Part shown: positions 1 to 8,569 of the stretch, piece after piece
How the letters are laid out: every line of letters starts with the position of its first letter
Position numbering within the stretch: position 1 is the first letter of the stretch
Assembly: GCA_003001975.1 (NCBI GenBank)
Contig: PVUG01000013.1
Span: 62,001-126,000 of the forward strand
From: Martelella mediterranea
GTDB taxonomy: Bacteria; Pseudomonadota; Alphaproteobacteria; Rhizobiales; Rhizobiaceae
Direction: 5' to 3'
Length of the DNA stretch: 64,000 nucleotides
The notes under the pieces: model-generated
Told to the model about the DNA's origin: nothing
The model's database searches: none
The model's input: only the letters and a program-made list of their open reading frames with translations
Program-made: the position numbers and the translations under genes

Positions 1-1121
1 ATCCGCCTGCCACGCTCGTGGAAAAGATCGGCGTCGGCAAGCAGCAGCTGGTCGAAATCGCCAAGGCGCTTTCCAAGGATGTGCGGCTTCTGATCCTCGA
101 CGAGCCGACTGCAGCACTTTCCGAAAGCGACAGTGCCAAGCTTTTGAGCCTGCTGCTGGAACTCAAGCAGCAGGGCATTACCTCGATCCTGATTTCCCAC
201 AAGCTGAACGAGGTCGAACAGATCGCGGACACGATCACGGTGCTGCGCGACGGGTCGTCGGTTGCCAATATCGACTGCCGCAAGGAAGAGGTCAGCGAGG
301 CCAGTATCATTCAGGCCATGGTCGGCCGTGCGATGGAAAACCGCTACCCCGAAAGGGAACGCAAGATCGGTGAGGAACTGCTGTCGGTGAAGAACTGGAC
401 CGTCTGGCATCCCGAGCAGGCCGATCGCAAGGTGATCAAGGGTGTCGATTTCAACGTCCACGCCGGCGAGATTGTCGGCATTGCCGGGCTGATGGGCTCC
501 GGGCGCACCGAGCTTGCCATGAGCGTTTTCGGCCACAGCTATGGCCGCAACATCTCGGGCGAAGTCACGCTGGGCGGACAGAAAGTCGATGTCTCGACGG
601 TGCCGAAGGCGATCTTTGCAGGCCTGGCCTATGTGACCGAAGACCGCAAGGCGCTGGGGCTGGTGCTCGATGAGCCGATCACCAAGAATGTCACGCTCGC
701 CAATCTTCCGGGTGTGTCCAAATATGGCGTTTTGAACACGGCAGAGGAGACCAAGACGTCGGAATATTATCGCAAGGCGATGAATATCCGTACGCCGACG
801 GTGGCCCAGAGGGTGGTGAACCTTTCCGGCGGCAACCAGCAGAAGGTTGTCCTGTCCAAATGGCTGTTCACCCAGCCCGACGTGCTCATTATGGATGAGC
901 CGACGCGCGGTATCGATGTTGGCGCGAAATTCGAGATCTACAGCCTGATGAACCAGCTTGCAGCCGAAGGCCGCGGGGTGGTGATGATCTCGTCGGAAAT
1001 GCCGGAACTGCTCGGCATGTGCGACCGCATCTACGTTATGAACGAGGGGGCATTGGTGGGAGAGCTGGACGCCGAAGAGGCGAGCCAGGAACGCATCATG
1101 TCCTTCATTGTCAGAAAATAG
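1..1121 (+). CDS. gguA: Monosaccharide ABC transporter ATPase, GguA/MmsA type (5' end outside window)
   Basis: Cytoplasmic ATPase of a CUT2-class sugar importer, a family with two nucleotide-binding domains in one chain. The frame is open from base 3, so the start lies outside the window. What remains is the end of domain 1 from its signature loop (VGKQQ, 33-47) and Walker B (LLILDEP, 87-107), then a complete domain 2 with Walker A (GLMGSGRTE, 486-512), signature LSGGNQQ (822-842) and Walker B LIMDEP (885-902). The permease follows 12 bases downstream, so the two form an operon. GguA of Agrobacterium works with the ChvE binding protein on galactose, arabinose, xylose and similar sugars. The binding protein would be upstream, out of view, and the substrate cannot be read from this subunit. 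XylG or RbsA are the alternative names. Confidence 0.85.
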   Translation, partial: PPATLVEKIGVGKQQLVEIAKALSKDVRLLILDEPTAALSESDSAKLLSLLLELKQQGITSILISHKLNEVEQIADTITVLRDGSSVANIDCRKEEVSEASIIQAMVGRAMENRYPERERKIGEELLSVKNWTVWHPEQADRKVIKGVDFNVHAGEIVGIAGLMGSGRTELAMSVFGHSYGRNISGEVTLGGQKVDVSTVPKAIFAGLAYVTEDRKALGLVLDEPITKNVTLANLPGVSKYGVLNTAEETKTSEYYRKAMNIRTPTVAQRVVNLSGGNQQKVVLSKWLFTQPDVLIMDEPTRGIDVGAKFEIYSLMNQLAAEGRGVVMISSEMPELLGMCDRIYVMNEGALVGELDAEEASQERIMSFIVRK

Positions 1122-1133
1122 AAAGAGATGACG

Positions 1134-2327
1134 ATGAGTACTCCTGAGGAAAATGCAGGTCAGAGCAAACCCTCGATCCGCTCTTACCTGACCCTTCGAA
1201 TGCGCGACTACGGCATCCTGCTTGCCCTGATCGTCATTATCGCGTTCTTCCAGATCGTGACCGACGGCGTGTTGATGCGTCCGGTCAATATCACCAACCT
1301 GTTCCTCCAGAACAGCTATGTCATCATCATGGCGCTTGGCATGTTGATGATCATCGTGGCGGGGCATATCGACCTGTCCGTCGGCTCCATCGTCGGTTTC
1401 ATCGGTGCGCTTGCGGCGGTGATGATCGTGCAGTGGCACCTGCCGGTTCTGGTGGCCATTCCTGCCTGTATCCTGGCGGGCATGCTGATCGGCGCCTGGC
1501 AAGGCTATTGGGTGGCCTATTGGAAAATCCCGTCCTTCATCGTGACGCTGGCGGGCATGCTGATCTTTCGCGGGCTGTCGCTGTGGCTGTTGAATGGTCA
1601 GTCCGTCGGGCCTTTCCCGTCCGGCTTCCAGCTGCTGTCCACGGGTTTCGTTCCGGATATCTTCGGGGTCGGACGCCCGAACATGACGGCGCTTGCCGCC
1701 GGCATCATCGCCGCTGCCGCCATCGTCTATCTTGCCTGGCGTGCCCGTTCGCGCAATGTCGCCTACGGCATCGAGGATGAACCCTATTCCTTCTTCCTCG
1801 GCCGCAACATCATCGTGGCTGCGGTTCTGGTGTTCGTCTCGTGGAAGCTTGCATCCTTCCGCGGTCTGCCGAATGTTCTGGTCTCCATGGCCATCCTGAC
1901 GGTGATCTATACCTTCATCACCGAAAGCACGACATTCGGTCGCCGCGTCTATGCCATCGGCGGCAATGAAAAGGCGGCTGCGCTTTCCGGTATCAATACC
2001 AGACGGCTGAACTTCATCGTCTTCGTCAATATGGGCATGCTGGCAGCCCTTGCCGGTCTCGTCTTCGCAGCCCGCCTCAACATTGCGACGCCGAAGGCCG
2101 GTAACGGCTTCGAGCTGGACGTGATCGCGGCCGTCTTCATCGGCGGTGCGTCGATGTCCGGTGGCGTGGGCAAGATCGTCGGCGCGGTTGTCGGTGCCTT
2201 CATCATGGGCATCATGAACAACGGCATGTCGATCATGGGTATTGGGATCGACTACCAGCAGGTCATCAAGGGCCTCGTCCTGCTCGCAGCCGTCGTCTTC
2301 GACGTCTACAACAAGAACAAGGCCTGA
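1134..2327 (+). CDS. gguB: Monosaccharide ABC transporter permease, GguB/MmsB type
   Basis: Inner-membrane channel subunit (397 aa) partnering the ATPase just upstream. It is strongly hydrophobic throughout, with about ten candidate membrane helices, and carries the CUT2 permease motif AGHIDLSVGS near residue 75. A long extra segment around residues 185-235 (charged stretch EDEPYSFFLGRN) matches the longer XylH/GguB permeases rather than the roughly 320-residue RbsC form. The ATG at 1134 is preferred over the in-frame ATG at 1128 because AAAGAG at 1122-1127 then lies six bases upstream. A strong rho-independent terminator follows, so the sugar operon ends here. GguB is my best identification; XylH is the alternative. 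Confidence 0.82.
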   Translation: MSTPEENAGQSKPSIRSYLTLRMRDYGILLALIVIIAFFQIVTDGVLMRPVNITNLFLQNSYVIIMALGMLMIIVAGHIDLSVGSIVGFIGALAAVMIVQWHLPVLVAIPACILAGMLIGAWQGYWVAYWKIPSFIVTLAGMLIFRGLSLWLLNGQSVGPFPSGFQLLSTGFVPDIFGVGRPNMTALAAGIIAAAAIVYLAWRARSRNVAYGIEDEPYSFFLGRNIIVAAVLVFVSWKLASFRGLPNVLVSMAILTVIYTFITESTTFGRRVYAIGGNEKAAALSGINTRRLNFIVFVNMGMLAALAGLVFAARLNIATPKAGNGFELDVIAAVFIGGASMSGGVGKIVGAVVGAFIMGIMNNGMSIMGIGIDYQQVIKGLVLLAAVVFDVYNKNKA

Positions 2328-2357
2328 CGGCGAAAGCCATGGTCTGACAATCCAAAG

Positions 2358-2388
2358 GGGCAGGGCGGTTTTCGCTCTGCCCTTTTTT
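2358..2388 (+). terminator. Rho-independent terminator after the sugar transporter operon
   Basis: Ten-base stem GGGCAGGGCG / CGCTCTGCCC (one G-T pair), a five-base loop and a run of six T. It lies 30 bases after the permease stop codon. Confidence 0.9.
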
Positions 2389-2792
2389 GTTTTGAAAAGC
2401 ATGTCAGGCTGATACGTCTGTTCAGACGAGCTTTCGCAATTCGGTTCTGCCTGCGTTGAGGAAGCAGGCTTTGGAAAACGTTCCTTTTGTGACCGGGTTT
2501 GGCAGGCGAATATCGCTCAGTTCCGGCACGGCAGAGCGCGATGGATCAAATGCGCGATCGATCTGCGAAATGCAGCCCAGTATGACGCCGGTTTCGCGAG
2601 CAAACTGTACGGAACCTCCATTGCGAGCCGAAAACGCAATCCCTCCTTATGCGCATGCCCGAATGGTTGATTCGGTGATCGTGTTACCCCGTATGTGCAA
2701 TACGTCCCGAAACGGAGGGCGGAGGCGCGGGTCGAGCCTGACGGTAGAATATATCGCCGCGTGGGAAACCCGGCAAGGGCGACGGAGGGGGC
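2389..2792. other. Intergenic region with no supported gene
   Basis: About 400 bases between the terminator and the 3' end of the convergent LacI gene. An open frame at 2456-2806 exists on the plus strand, but its product is arginine- and serine-rich with no domain I recognise, it has no good ribosome site, and it runs into the LacI gene. I see no RNA gene or repeat. Confidence 0.5.
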
Positions 2793-3818
2793 TCAGTTTC
2801 CGCTGATCGACCGGCAGGACGAGCGCACGATCAGCCGGGCCGGCAGTCGCCGGTACCTCGGTGGCCCGGTGCGAATGGCGGCGTCTTCGGTCTCCAGCCG
2901 CTCGGCCAGCATCTCGGCTGCGGCTTCGGCGATTGCCGGAATATCCTGATCAAGCGAGGTGATCTCTGGATCAAAGCCCGCCGAATGATGCAGCCCGTCA
3001 AAGGAAATCAGCGAGACGTCATCCGGCGCCTTCAGCCCCATGGAGCGTAGCCCAAGCAATATGCCGCGGGTTTGCGCCGTATCGACGGTGACGATTGCCG
3101 TTGGCCGTTTTTGTCGCGACATCAGGTCCTGAGCGGCGCGGAAGGCCTGGTCCTCGCGCTCGTGGCTGGCATAGATGCAATCGTCGGAGACCGGATATCC
3201 GGCCTCCGCCATCGCCGTGCGGATCCCCGCCAGTCGCTCATCGGAAGCCGAAATGCCGGTGCGCCCGGCAATGACGGCGATAGCGCGATGACCAAGCTGC
3301 AGCAGATGGTGGGCGATCAGCCGTGCGCCAAGTGCATTGTTGTCGACGACGCAGTCGAACGGCGCGCCTGCAACGACGCGGTCGACGACCACCGTCGGGC
3401 ACTTGATCGCCGATATGATGTTTTGGGCATAATTTGCACCGCGGCAGGTGGGCAACAGCACCAGACCCGCCACCTGATGATCGTTCATGCGGGCAATATC
3501 GGCAAGTTCGCGCACCGGATCGTCGTCGTTTGAGGCGAAAAAAGTCGAATAGCCCTTGTCGGATAGTGCCTGCTGCACGCTACGGGCGATGCCGGCGGCA
3601 TAAGGCGCGGCAATATCGGGCACCAGCAGACCGATCTGGCGCGAGCGGCCACTGCGCAAATTGCGGGCAACCGGGTTGGGGACATAACCGACCGCCGCGA
3701 TGGCGGCATTGACGCGCGCGCGCAAAGTTGCGCTGACCGGCGCGCTGTCATTGATCGTGGCCGACACGGTCGTCACCGAAACACCGGCGGCCTTTGCTAC
3801 ATCCTTGATTGTCGCCAT
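2793..3818 (-). CDS. LacI family transcriptional regulator
   Basis: DNA-binding repressor of 341 aa. The N-terminal LacI helix-turn-helix is clear (IKDVAKAAGVS at 3-13, then hinge residues VPNPVARNLRSG near 46-57), followed by a periplasmic-binding-protein-like effector domain (IGLLVPDI near 62 to the C-terminus). The start is set by GGAGAAAC directly before the ATG. It converges on the gguAB genes and diverges from a MalK-type ATPase, so it could control either sugar transport system. The effector, probably a sugar, cannot be deduced. The C-terminal dozen residues are Arg/Ser-rich and not conserved-looking. Confidence 0.88.
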   Translation of the reverse strand: MATIKDVAKAAGVSVTTVSATINDSAPVSATLRARVNAAIAAVGYVPNPVARNLRSGRSRQIGLLVPDIAAPYAAGIARSVQQALSDKGYSTFFASNDDDPVRELADIARMNDHQVAGLVLLPTCRGANYAQNIISAIKCPTVVVDRVVAGAPFDCVVDNNALGARLIAHHLLQLGHRAIAVIAGRTGISASDERLAGIRTAMAEAGYPVSDDCIYASHEREDQAFRAAQDLMSRQKRPTAIVTVDTAQTRGILLGLRSMGLKAPDDVSLISFDGLHHSAGFDPEITSLDQDIPAIAEAAAEMLAERLETEDAAIRTGPPRYRRLPARLIVRSSCRSISGN

Positions 3819-3898
3819 GTTTCTCCGCGCTCCAATGCCCCCTATTTAGGAGCTCGTTCGGCAATAGCCAGCGTTTTCGGAGACTTTGACTGATCGGA

Positions 3899-3936
3899 AA
3901 ACGGCCGCAGCGCTGTTTCAGCCACTGCGGCCGTTT
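3899..3936. repeat. Inverted repeat, 12 bp stem
   Basis: AAACGGCCGCAG pairs perfectly with CTGCGGCCGTTT across a 14-base loop. There is no T-run on either side, so it is not an ordinary terminator. It could be an RNA structure or part of a short dispersed repeat. Confidence 0.6.
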
Positions 3937-3954
3937 CCTGACCCTTGAAACCAT

Positions 3955-3979
3955 CCCCGGCACATTTCATGTGCCGGGG
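3955..3979. repeat. Inverted repeat, 10 bp stem
   Basis: CCCCGGCACA pairs perfectly with TGTGCCGGGG around the loop TTTCA, 18 bases after the preceding hairpin. No T-run follows. Role unknown. Confidence 0.6.
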
Positions 3980-4186
3980 CGGGCCGCACCCATCCCGGAC
4001 CGCAGTTTTTTTGCTCGCACTGCTTGTCCGGTAGACATGTAACGGCAATCCTCCCCGATTGGTTTCCGATTCGCTAAAATTTAATTCTGCCGCCTTTCTT
4101 GATCCCGCATTGCGTCATGCAATTTCATCATTCGCCAAAATGCGCTAATGCGGTCGCAGGAAAGCGCCCCGGAGGAAAGAAAAACA

Positions 4187-5254
4187 ATGGCCAGTCTCAC
4201 GCTGCGCGACATCGTCAAGAAATACGGTCAACGCCAGGTTATCCACGGTCTCGATCTCGACATTGCCGATGGCGAATTCGTTGTCCTCGTCGGCCCGTCC
4301 GGTTGCGGCAAGTCAACGCTGCTCAGGATGATTTCGGGGCTGGAGGAGATCACCGGCGGTGAGGTTCTGGTCAACGGCGTGGTTGCCAACAAGATGCAGC
4401 CGCGCCAGCGCAACATTGCCATGGTGTTTCAGGATTTCGCGCTCTATCCGCATATGAGCGTGCGCAAGAACATGGCGTTTGCGCTGCGCATGGCCGGTAT
4501 CTCGCGCGCCGAGCGGGATGCCGCCGTCGAGCGCGCGGCCGAGATGCTGGGCCTGACCCCGGAGCTGGAGCGCTATCCGAGCGAGCTGTCCGGCGGCCAG
4601 AAGCAACGCGTTGCCATGGGCCGGGCGCTGGTGCGCAATCCGGAAGCCTTCCTGTTCGACGAGCCGCTGTCGAACCTTGACGCCAAGCTCCGTGCCCAGA
4701 TGCGCGCCGAAATCAAGGCGTTGCACCGCAGGCTTGAGACGACGATGATCTATGTGACCCATGATCAGATGGAAGCCATGACCATGGGAGAGCGTATCGT
4801 GCTGATGCGTGCCGGCGTGATCGAACAGGTCGGAACCCCGCTTGAGCTCTATGACCGGCCGCAGAACGTTTTCGTTGCGGGCTTTATCGGCGCGCCGGGC
4901 ATGAACCTCATTGAAGGCACGGTCGAGGGTGAGGACGGGGCACCGGTGCTGCGCAGCAAGGGCGGCGCGCTCTGGCCGCTGCCGGCGCTTCCCGCAGTGC
5001 AGGCCGGGGCCGCGATCACCATTGGCGTGCGGCCCGAACATGTGGCGTTTTCCGACGCGGGAACCGATGCCGTGATCGAGTTTACCGAGACCACCGGTTC
5101 TGAAACCCATGCGACAATGACGGCGGGTGGTGATCAGGTGCTGCTGCTGACCCCGGAACGCGTTCCCTATGAGCGCCATCAGCCGGTGACGATTGCCTTC
5201 GATGCCGAGCGGATGCACATCTTCGACACGGAAAGCGGCGCGCGGCTGAACTGA
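4187..5254 (+). CDS. ABC transporter ATPase, MalK/UgpC family (orphan)
   Basis: ATP-hydrolysing subunit (355 aa) of a CUT1-type carbohydrate or glycerol-phosphate importer. Visible motifs: Walker A GPSGCGKST (36-44), Q-loop FQD (81-83), signature LSGGQ (134-138), Walker B FLFDEP (155-160), the H-loop THDQ, and a C-terminal OB/TOBE domain from about 235 on (GVRPEH). The frame extends upstream to 4148, but the ATG at 4187 has GGAGGAAA eight bases before it and starts the family's usual MASLTLRD. No permease or binding protein lies nearby, so it may energise a system encoded elsewhere, as shared MsiK-like ATPases do. The divergent LacI gene may regulate it. The substrate is not determinable. Confidence 0.88.
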   Translation: MASLTLRDIVKKYGQRQVIHGLDLDIADGEFVVLVGPSGCGKSTLLRMISGLEEITGGEVLVNGVVANKMQPRQRNIAMVFQDFALYPHMSVRKNMAFALRMAGISRAERDAAVERAAEMLGLTPELERYPSELSGGQKQRVAMGRALVRNPEAFLFDEPLSNLDAKLRAQMRAEIKALHRRLETTMIYVTHDQMEAMTMGERIVLMRAGVIEQVGTPLELYDRPQNVFVAGFIGAPGMNLIEGTVEGEDGAPVLRSKGGALWPLPALPAVQAGAAITIGVRPEHVAFSDAGTDAVIEFTETTGSETHATMTAGGDQVLLLTPERVPYERHQPVTIAFDAERMHIFDTESGARLN

Positions 5255-5262
5255 GGTAGAAG

Positions 5263-5634
5263 ATGATCCGTCGTGACCTCGACCCGCTTTTCGATCGGCT
5301 GTCGCATTCGAAGTTCAGAAGCCGTTTTGCGCTTTCGGCCAAAGACAGGGCCTATGCCGCGGCAAAGGGCCGGGCGGAGGTGAATGCCCATGCGGAGGAT
5401 TTTATCCGCAAGCGGCTGGCCCCCGCCGCACCGGCCAATGACGGAAAACAGACGCCGATGCGTGGCCATCCGGCCTTTGTCGCCCAGCATGCCACGGCCA
5501 CCTGCTGCCGGGGCTGCCTGATGAAATGGCACGGTATCGATGAGGGCAGGGCGCTCGAGGAAGACGAAATCGCCTATGTGGTTTCGGTGCTGGACCGCTG
5601 GATCGTCAGCCAGATGTCGCCTGGCAGCGACTGA
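5263..5634 (+). CDS. DUF4186 family protein
   Basis: Small soluble protein of 123 aa that I recognise as DUF4186, a family without a known function. The conserved core is the stretch with GKQTPMRGHP followed by QHATATCCRGC (about residues 61-83). The Cys-Cys-x-x-Cys group and nearby His residues could bind a metal, which is inference. It begins eight bases after the ATPase gene with a GAGG site, so it is probably co-transcribed with it. It converges on glcF with an 11-base gap. Confidence 0.8.
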   Translation: MIRRDLDPLFDRLSHSKFRSRFALSAKDRAYAAAKGRAEVNAHAEDFIRKRLAPAAPANDGKQTPMRGHPAFVAQHATATCCRGCLMKWHGIDEGRALEEDEIAYVVSVLDRWIVSQMSPGSD

Positions 5635-5645
5635 CGCGCGCCGTT

Positions 5646-6962
5646 TCAGGCGGAGCGTTTCAGCGCTTTCAGTTTTTCGGGCTTCTCGCCGCCATAAGCC
5701 CAGTCCAGCAGTTCCACCGTATGCAGGATCGGCACGGCGGTGCCCGAGGCAATCTGGGTGATGCAGCCGATATTGCCGGTGGCGATGACATCCGGTTTCA
5801 CAGCTTCGATATTCTTCACCTTGCGGGATTTGAGCTTGGCGGAAATTTCCGGCTGCATGATGTTGTAGGTGCCCGCCGAGCCGCAGCACAGATGGCCTTC
5901 CGCCGGTTCGCGCACGGTAAAGCCGGCCGCTTCCAGCAGCAGTTTCGGACCGGCCTTGATCTGCTGGCCATGCTGCATCGAACAGGCGGAGTGATAGGCG
6001 ACGGTCATGTCCTTGCGCTGCTGTTCGGCAAGGTCGAGCGTGGTCAGATATTCGGTGATGTCCTTGGCCAGCGCGGAGACCCGTTCGGCTTTTTCGGCAT
6101 AGGCGGGATCGCGCGCCAGCATGTGGCCGTAATCCTTGATCGTGGTGCCGCAGCCCGATGCGGTGATGATGATGGCATCAAGCCCGCCAGCATCGATTTC
6201 ACGACACCAGACGTCGACATTGCGCCGGGCCTCGAAAAGCGCCTGTTCCTCGCGGCCCATATGGTGGACCAGCGAACCGCAACAGCCTTCGCCCTCCGGC
6301 ACCACCACTTCGATGCCGAGCCGGGTCAAAAGCCGGACTGTTGCCTCGTTGATTGCCGGGGCGAGCACCGACTGGGCACAGCCGGTCAGCAGCGCCACAC
6401 GACCGCGCTTTTCGGTGCTTGCCGCATGGGTGGCGGGCTTTGAAACGGAAGATGCGGGCGGCAGGCGCGCCGGCGCCAGTTTCAGCATCGCCTCAAACGG
6501 TTTCAGCGCGGAAACGCGGCCGAAAAGCCCCGCAAACGGCCGTCCCAGCCGTGCCAGCGAAAGTGCCGCGCGGAAACGGGCGGGATAGGGCAGGACCGCC
6601 GCCAGAACAGCGCGGGTGAAGCGGTTCATGAACGGCCGCTTGTAGGTCTCTTCGATATGGGCGCGGGCATGGTCGACCAGATGCATGTAATCGACGCCCG
6701 AGGGACAGGTGGTCACGCAGGAAAGGCAGGAGAGACAGCGGTCGATATGGGTAACCACTTCCTCATCCGCCGGCCGGCCGTTTTCCAGCATATCCTTGAT
6801 CAGGTAGATGCGCCCGCGCGGGCTGTCCAGCTCGTTGCCGAGCGTCACATAGGTCGGGCAGGTCGCCGTGCAGAAGCCGCAATGCACGCATTTGCGCAGG
6901 ATGGATTCGGCTTCGGCGACCTTCGGATCGGCGAGCTGCTCGTCTGAAAAACGGGTCTGCAT
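5646..6962 (-). CDS. glcF: Glycolate oxidase iron-sulfur subunit GlcF
   Basis: Electron-transfer subunit (438 aa) of the membrane-associated glycolate oxidase, which converts glycolate to glyoxylate with GlcD and GlcE. Two [4Fe-4S] motifs are plain: CVHCGFCTATCP (25-36) and CLSCLSCVTTCP (76-87). Two CCG cysteine-rich domains follow, with GCCGS near 220 and LCCGS near 360. Last gene of the operon glcD-glcE-membrane protein-glcF, with nine bases to the preceding gene. An alternative in the same family, the LutA-type lactate dehydrogenase subunit, is unlikely because GlcD and GlcE are adjacent. Confidence 0.94.
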   Translation of the reverse strand: MQTRFSDEQLADPKVAEAESILRKCVHCGFCTATCPTYVTLGNELDSPRGRIYLIKDMLENGRPADEEVVTHIDRCLSCLSCVTTCPSGVDYMHLVDHARAHIEETYKRPFMNRFTRAVLAAVLPYPARFRAALSLARLGRPFAGLFGRVSALKPFEAMLKLAPARLPPASSVSKPATHAASTEKRGRVALLTGCAQSVLAPAINEATVRLLTRLGIEVVVPEGEGCCGSLVHHMGREEQALFEARRNVDVWCREIDAGGLDAIIITASGCGTTIKDYGHMLARDPAYAEKAERVSALAKDITEYLTTLDLAEQQRKDMTVAYHSACSMQHGQQIKAGPKLLLEAAGFTVREPAEGHLCCGSAGTYNIMQPEISAKLKSRKVKNIEAVKPDVIATGNIGCITQIASGTAVPILHTVELLDWAYGGEKPEKLKALKRSA

Positions 6963-6971
6963 GGCGGCTGC

Positions 6972-7349
6972 CTAGACCAGCCAGCTTTCCGGGCGCTCGA
7001 TCGGCTCGGAACGGTTGACCTTCTGCAGGCCGACAATCATGCGGACGATGACCCAGACACCCGTTGCGACAAAACCGAGAATGCCGATGAGCACAAAGGT
7101 CAGCACGAAGGAAATCGCCGAGAACAGAAGCGCGATCCAGAAGGTGCGGATTGCCCAGGTATAGTGGGTCTTCAGCCAGTCCTCGGCCTTGTCCCGGTTC
7201 ATGTAAGCCGAAATCAGGCCGATGATGCCGGCGATGAAGATCACGCAACTGACCAGATAGAGGATATAGATCAGGATGACGTTGTTCTTGGTCGGGTCCA
7301 TCCATCCATCGCCAAAGCGTGGGGGCGGTGTCGTTTCGGGGTCGCTCAT
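6972..7349 (-). CDS. Small membrane protein embedded in the glc operon
   Basis: 125-residue integral membrane protein with a short polar N-terminus (MSDPETTPPPRFGDGWMDP) and three hydrophobic segments, about 24-46, 68-88 and 90-108. It resembles a widespread alphaproteobacterial family of predicted membrane proteins (COG3671/DUF4870-like) of unknown function. The frame is open far upstream inside glcE, but the ATG at 7347-7349 is chosen because it overlaps the glcE stop as ATGA, implying translational coupling. Its place between glcE and glcF suggests a role in anchoring or assembling glycolate oxidase at the membrane. That is inference. Confidence 0.75.
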   Translation of the reverse strand: MSDPETTPPPRFGDGWMDPTKNNVILIYILYLVSCVIFIAGIIGLISAYMNRDKAEDWLKTHYTWAIRTFWIALLFSAISFVLTFVLIGILGFVATGVWVIVRMIVGLQKVNRSEPIERPESWLV

Positions 7350-8569
7350 GCTACCATCTCCTCGGTGTTGATCTTGCCGGGGCTGAATATCCCCTTGGGG
7401 TCGAGTTTCTGTTTGATCCGCGCTGAAAGTGCCGCGATTGCCGGTGCTTGCGGCTCGAAAGCGGGAATTGCGGCGCGCGCTTGCGGATCGGCCCGCACCA
7501 GCGTTGCGTGCCCGCCGCCATGCGCCTTGACGAGCGCGCGCATCCGCTCGGCTTCCGGTGCGCCATCCATGCGCATCCATATGAGGCCGCCCTGCCAGTC
7601 GTAAAGCGCATCGACGGCAGCCTCGAGGCGAAGGGCGGCAACGAGTTTCGCGGCCTCGGACGGGGCGACGCTGACACGCCAGAGCGGCCGCAGCGATTTT
7701 TCGGCATAGGGCGCGACATCGCGGATCTCGCGCCACAATGTTTTCGTGTCGGAGCCGTCGCGTTCGAAGACCGGCCCGAGCGCGCTTGCATAGTCTTTCA
7801 GCTTTTCAGCCCGCACCGCGACCGATTCCGGCAGGCCTTCCAGCCGCAGGCAGGTGGCGCTGTCGCCTGGAAGTGCACCCGAGAGAAACGCGGAGCGGAC
7901 ACTGTAGGGCAGGTGGGCAGCACCCGAAACTTCCAGCGGCAGCGCCATGGCGGCCGCCATCAGGGCAATGGCGTCATCCTCGGTGAGGTCGGAAACCACG
8001 ATGGTGGTGGCGGCCTTCGGGGCGGGAAGCACCTTGAAGGTCACCTCGGTCAGGAAACCGAGCGTGCCGTGGGACCCGGCCATCAGCCGCGCCAGATCGA
8101 GGCCGGTGACATTCTTCATCACCCGGCCGCCGGCCTTGATGCATTCGCCCTTGCCATTCACAAACCGTGCGCCGAGCAGATGGTCGCGTGCCGCCCCCGC
8201 CAGCGCGAAACGGCGGGGCCCGGAAACATTGGCTGCGAATACCCCGCCGATCGTCGGCATGCCTTCGGTGTTCATGATGCCGCGATGGTCCATCGGCTCG
8301 AAGGCCAGGAACTGCCCGTTTTTGTGCAGCGCCGCCTCGATTTCCGCAAGCGGCGTTCCGGCTCGCGCCGTCATCACCATTTCGGATGGCTCGTAGGCGA
8401 CAATGCCGGAAAGCGCTGAAGACGACAGGCTGACTGCAGCCTGTGGCGGATTGCCTAAGCCAGCCCGGGTATTGCCGCCGCAAAGGGCAAGCGGCACGCC
8501 GCTTTCGAAGTGACGGGCGATGATGCCGGCAGCCTCTGCCTCGCTTTCAGGTGTCACTTTTTCAGTCAT
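7346..8569 (-). CDS. glcE: Glycolate oxidase FAD-binding subunit GlcE
   Basis: Second flavin-type subunit (407 aa) of glycolate oxidase. It shows the FAD_binding_4 (PCMH) pattern in its N-terminal half, including LALCGGNTRAGLG near 27-39, GGVFAANVSGPRR near 128-140 and VKGGRVMKNVTG-like residues near 165-176. It lacks the full C-terminal cap of GlcD, as expected for GlcE. It starts in an ATGA overlap with glcD (8566-8569) and ends in an ATGA overlap with the membrane protein gene, so these three genes are translationally coupled. Confidence 0.93.
   Translation of the reverse strand: MTEKVTPESEAEAAGIIARHFESGVPLALCGGNTRAGLGNPPQAAVSLSSSALSGIVAYEPSEMVMTARAGTPLAEIEAALHKNGQFLAFEPMDHRGIMNTEGMPTIGGVFAANVSGPRRFALAGAARDHLLGARFVNGKGECIKAGGRVMKNVTGLDLARLMAGSHGTLGFLTEVTFKVLPAPKAATTIVVSDLTEDDAIALMAAAMALPLEVSGAAHLPYSVRSAFLSGALPGDSATCLRLEGLPESVAVRAEKLKDYASALGPVFERDGSDTKTLWREIRDVAPYAEKSLRPLWRVSVAPSEAAKLVAALRLEAAVDALYDWQGGLIWMRMDGAPEAERMRALVKAHGGGHATLVRADPQARAAIPAFEPQAPAIAALSARIKQKLDPKGIFSPGKINTEEMVA

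Larger units (their letters stand above)
3819..4186. other. Divergent intergenic region between lacI-type and malK-type genes
   Basis: 368 bases without a convincing gene. It holds two strong hairpins (3899-3936 and 3955-3979), and the heptamer-plus TTCGC(T/C)AAAAT occurs twice, near 4071 and 4131, as a possible regulator half-site upstream of the ATPase. The ribosome site GGAGGAAA at 4171-4178 serves the ATPase gene. Confidence 0.5.

Noticed and set aside
2456-2806. 116-codon frame between gguB and the LacI gene
   Set aside because: Low-complexity Arg/Ser content, no ribosome site, overlaps the LacI end; no domain seen.
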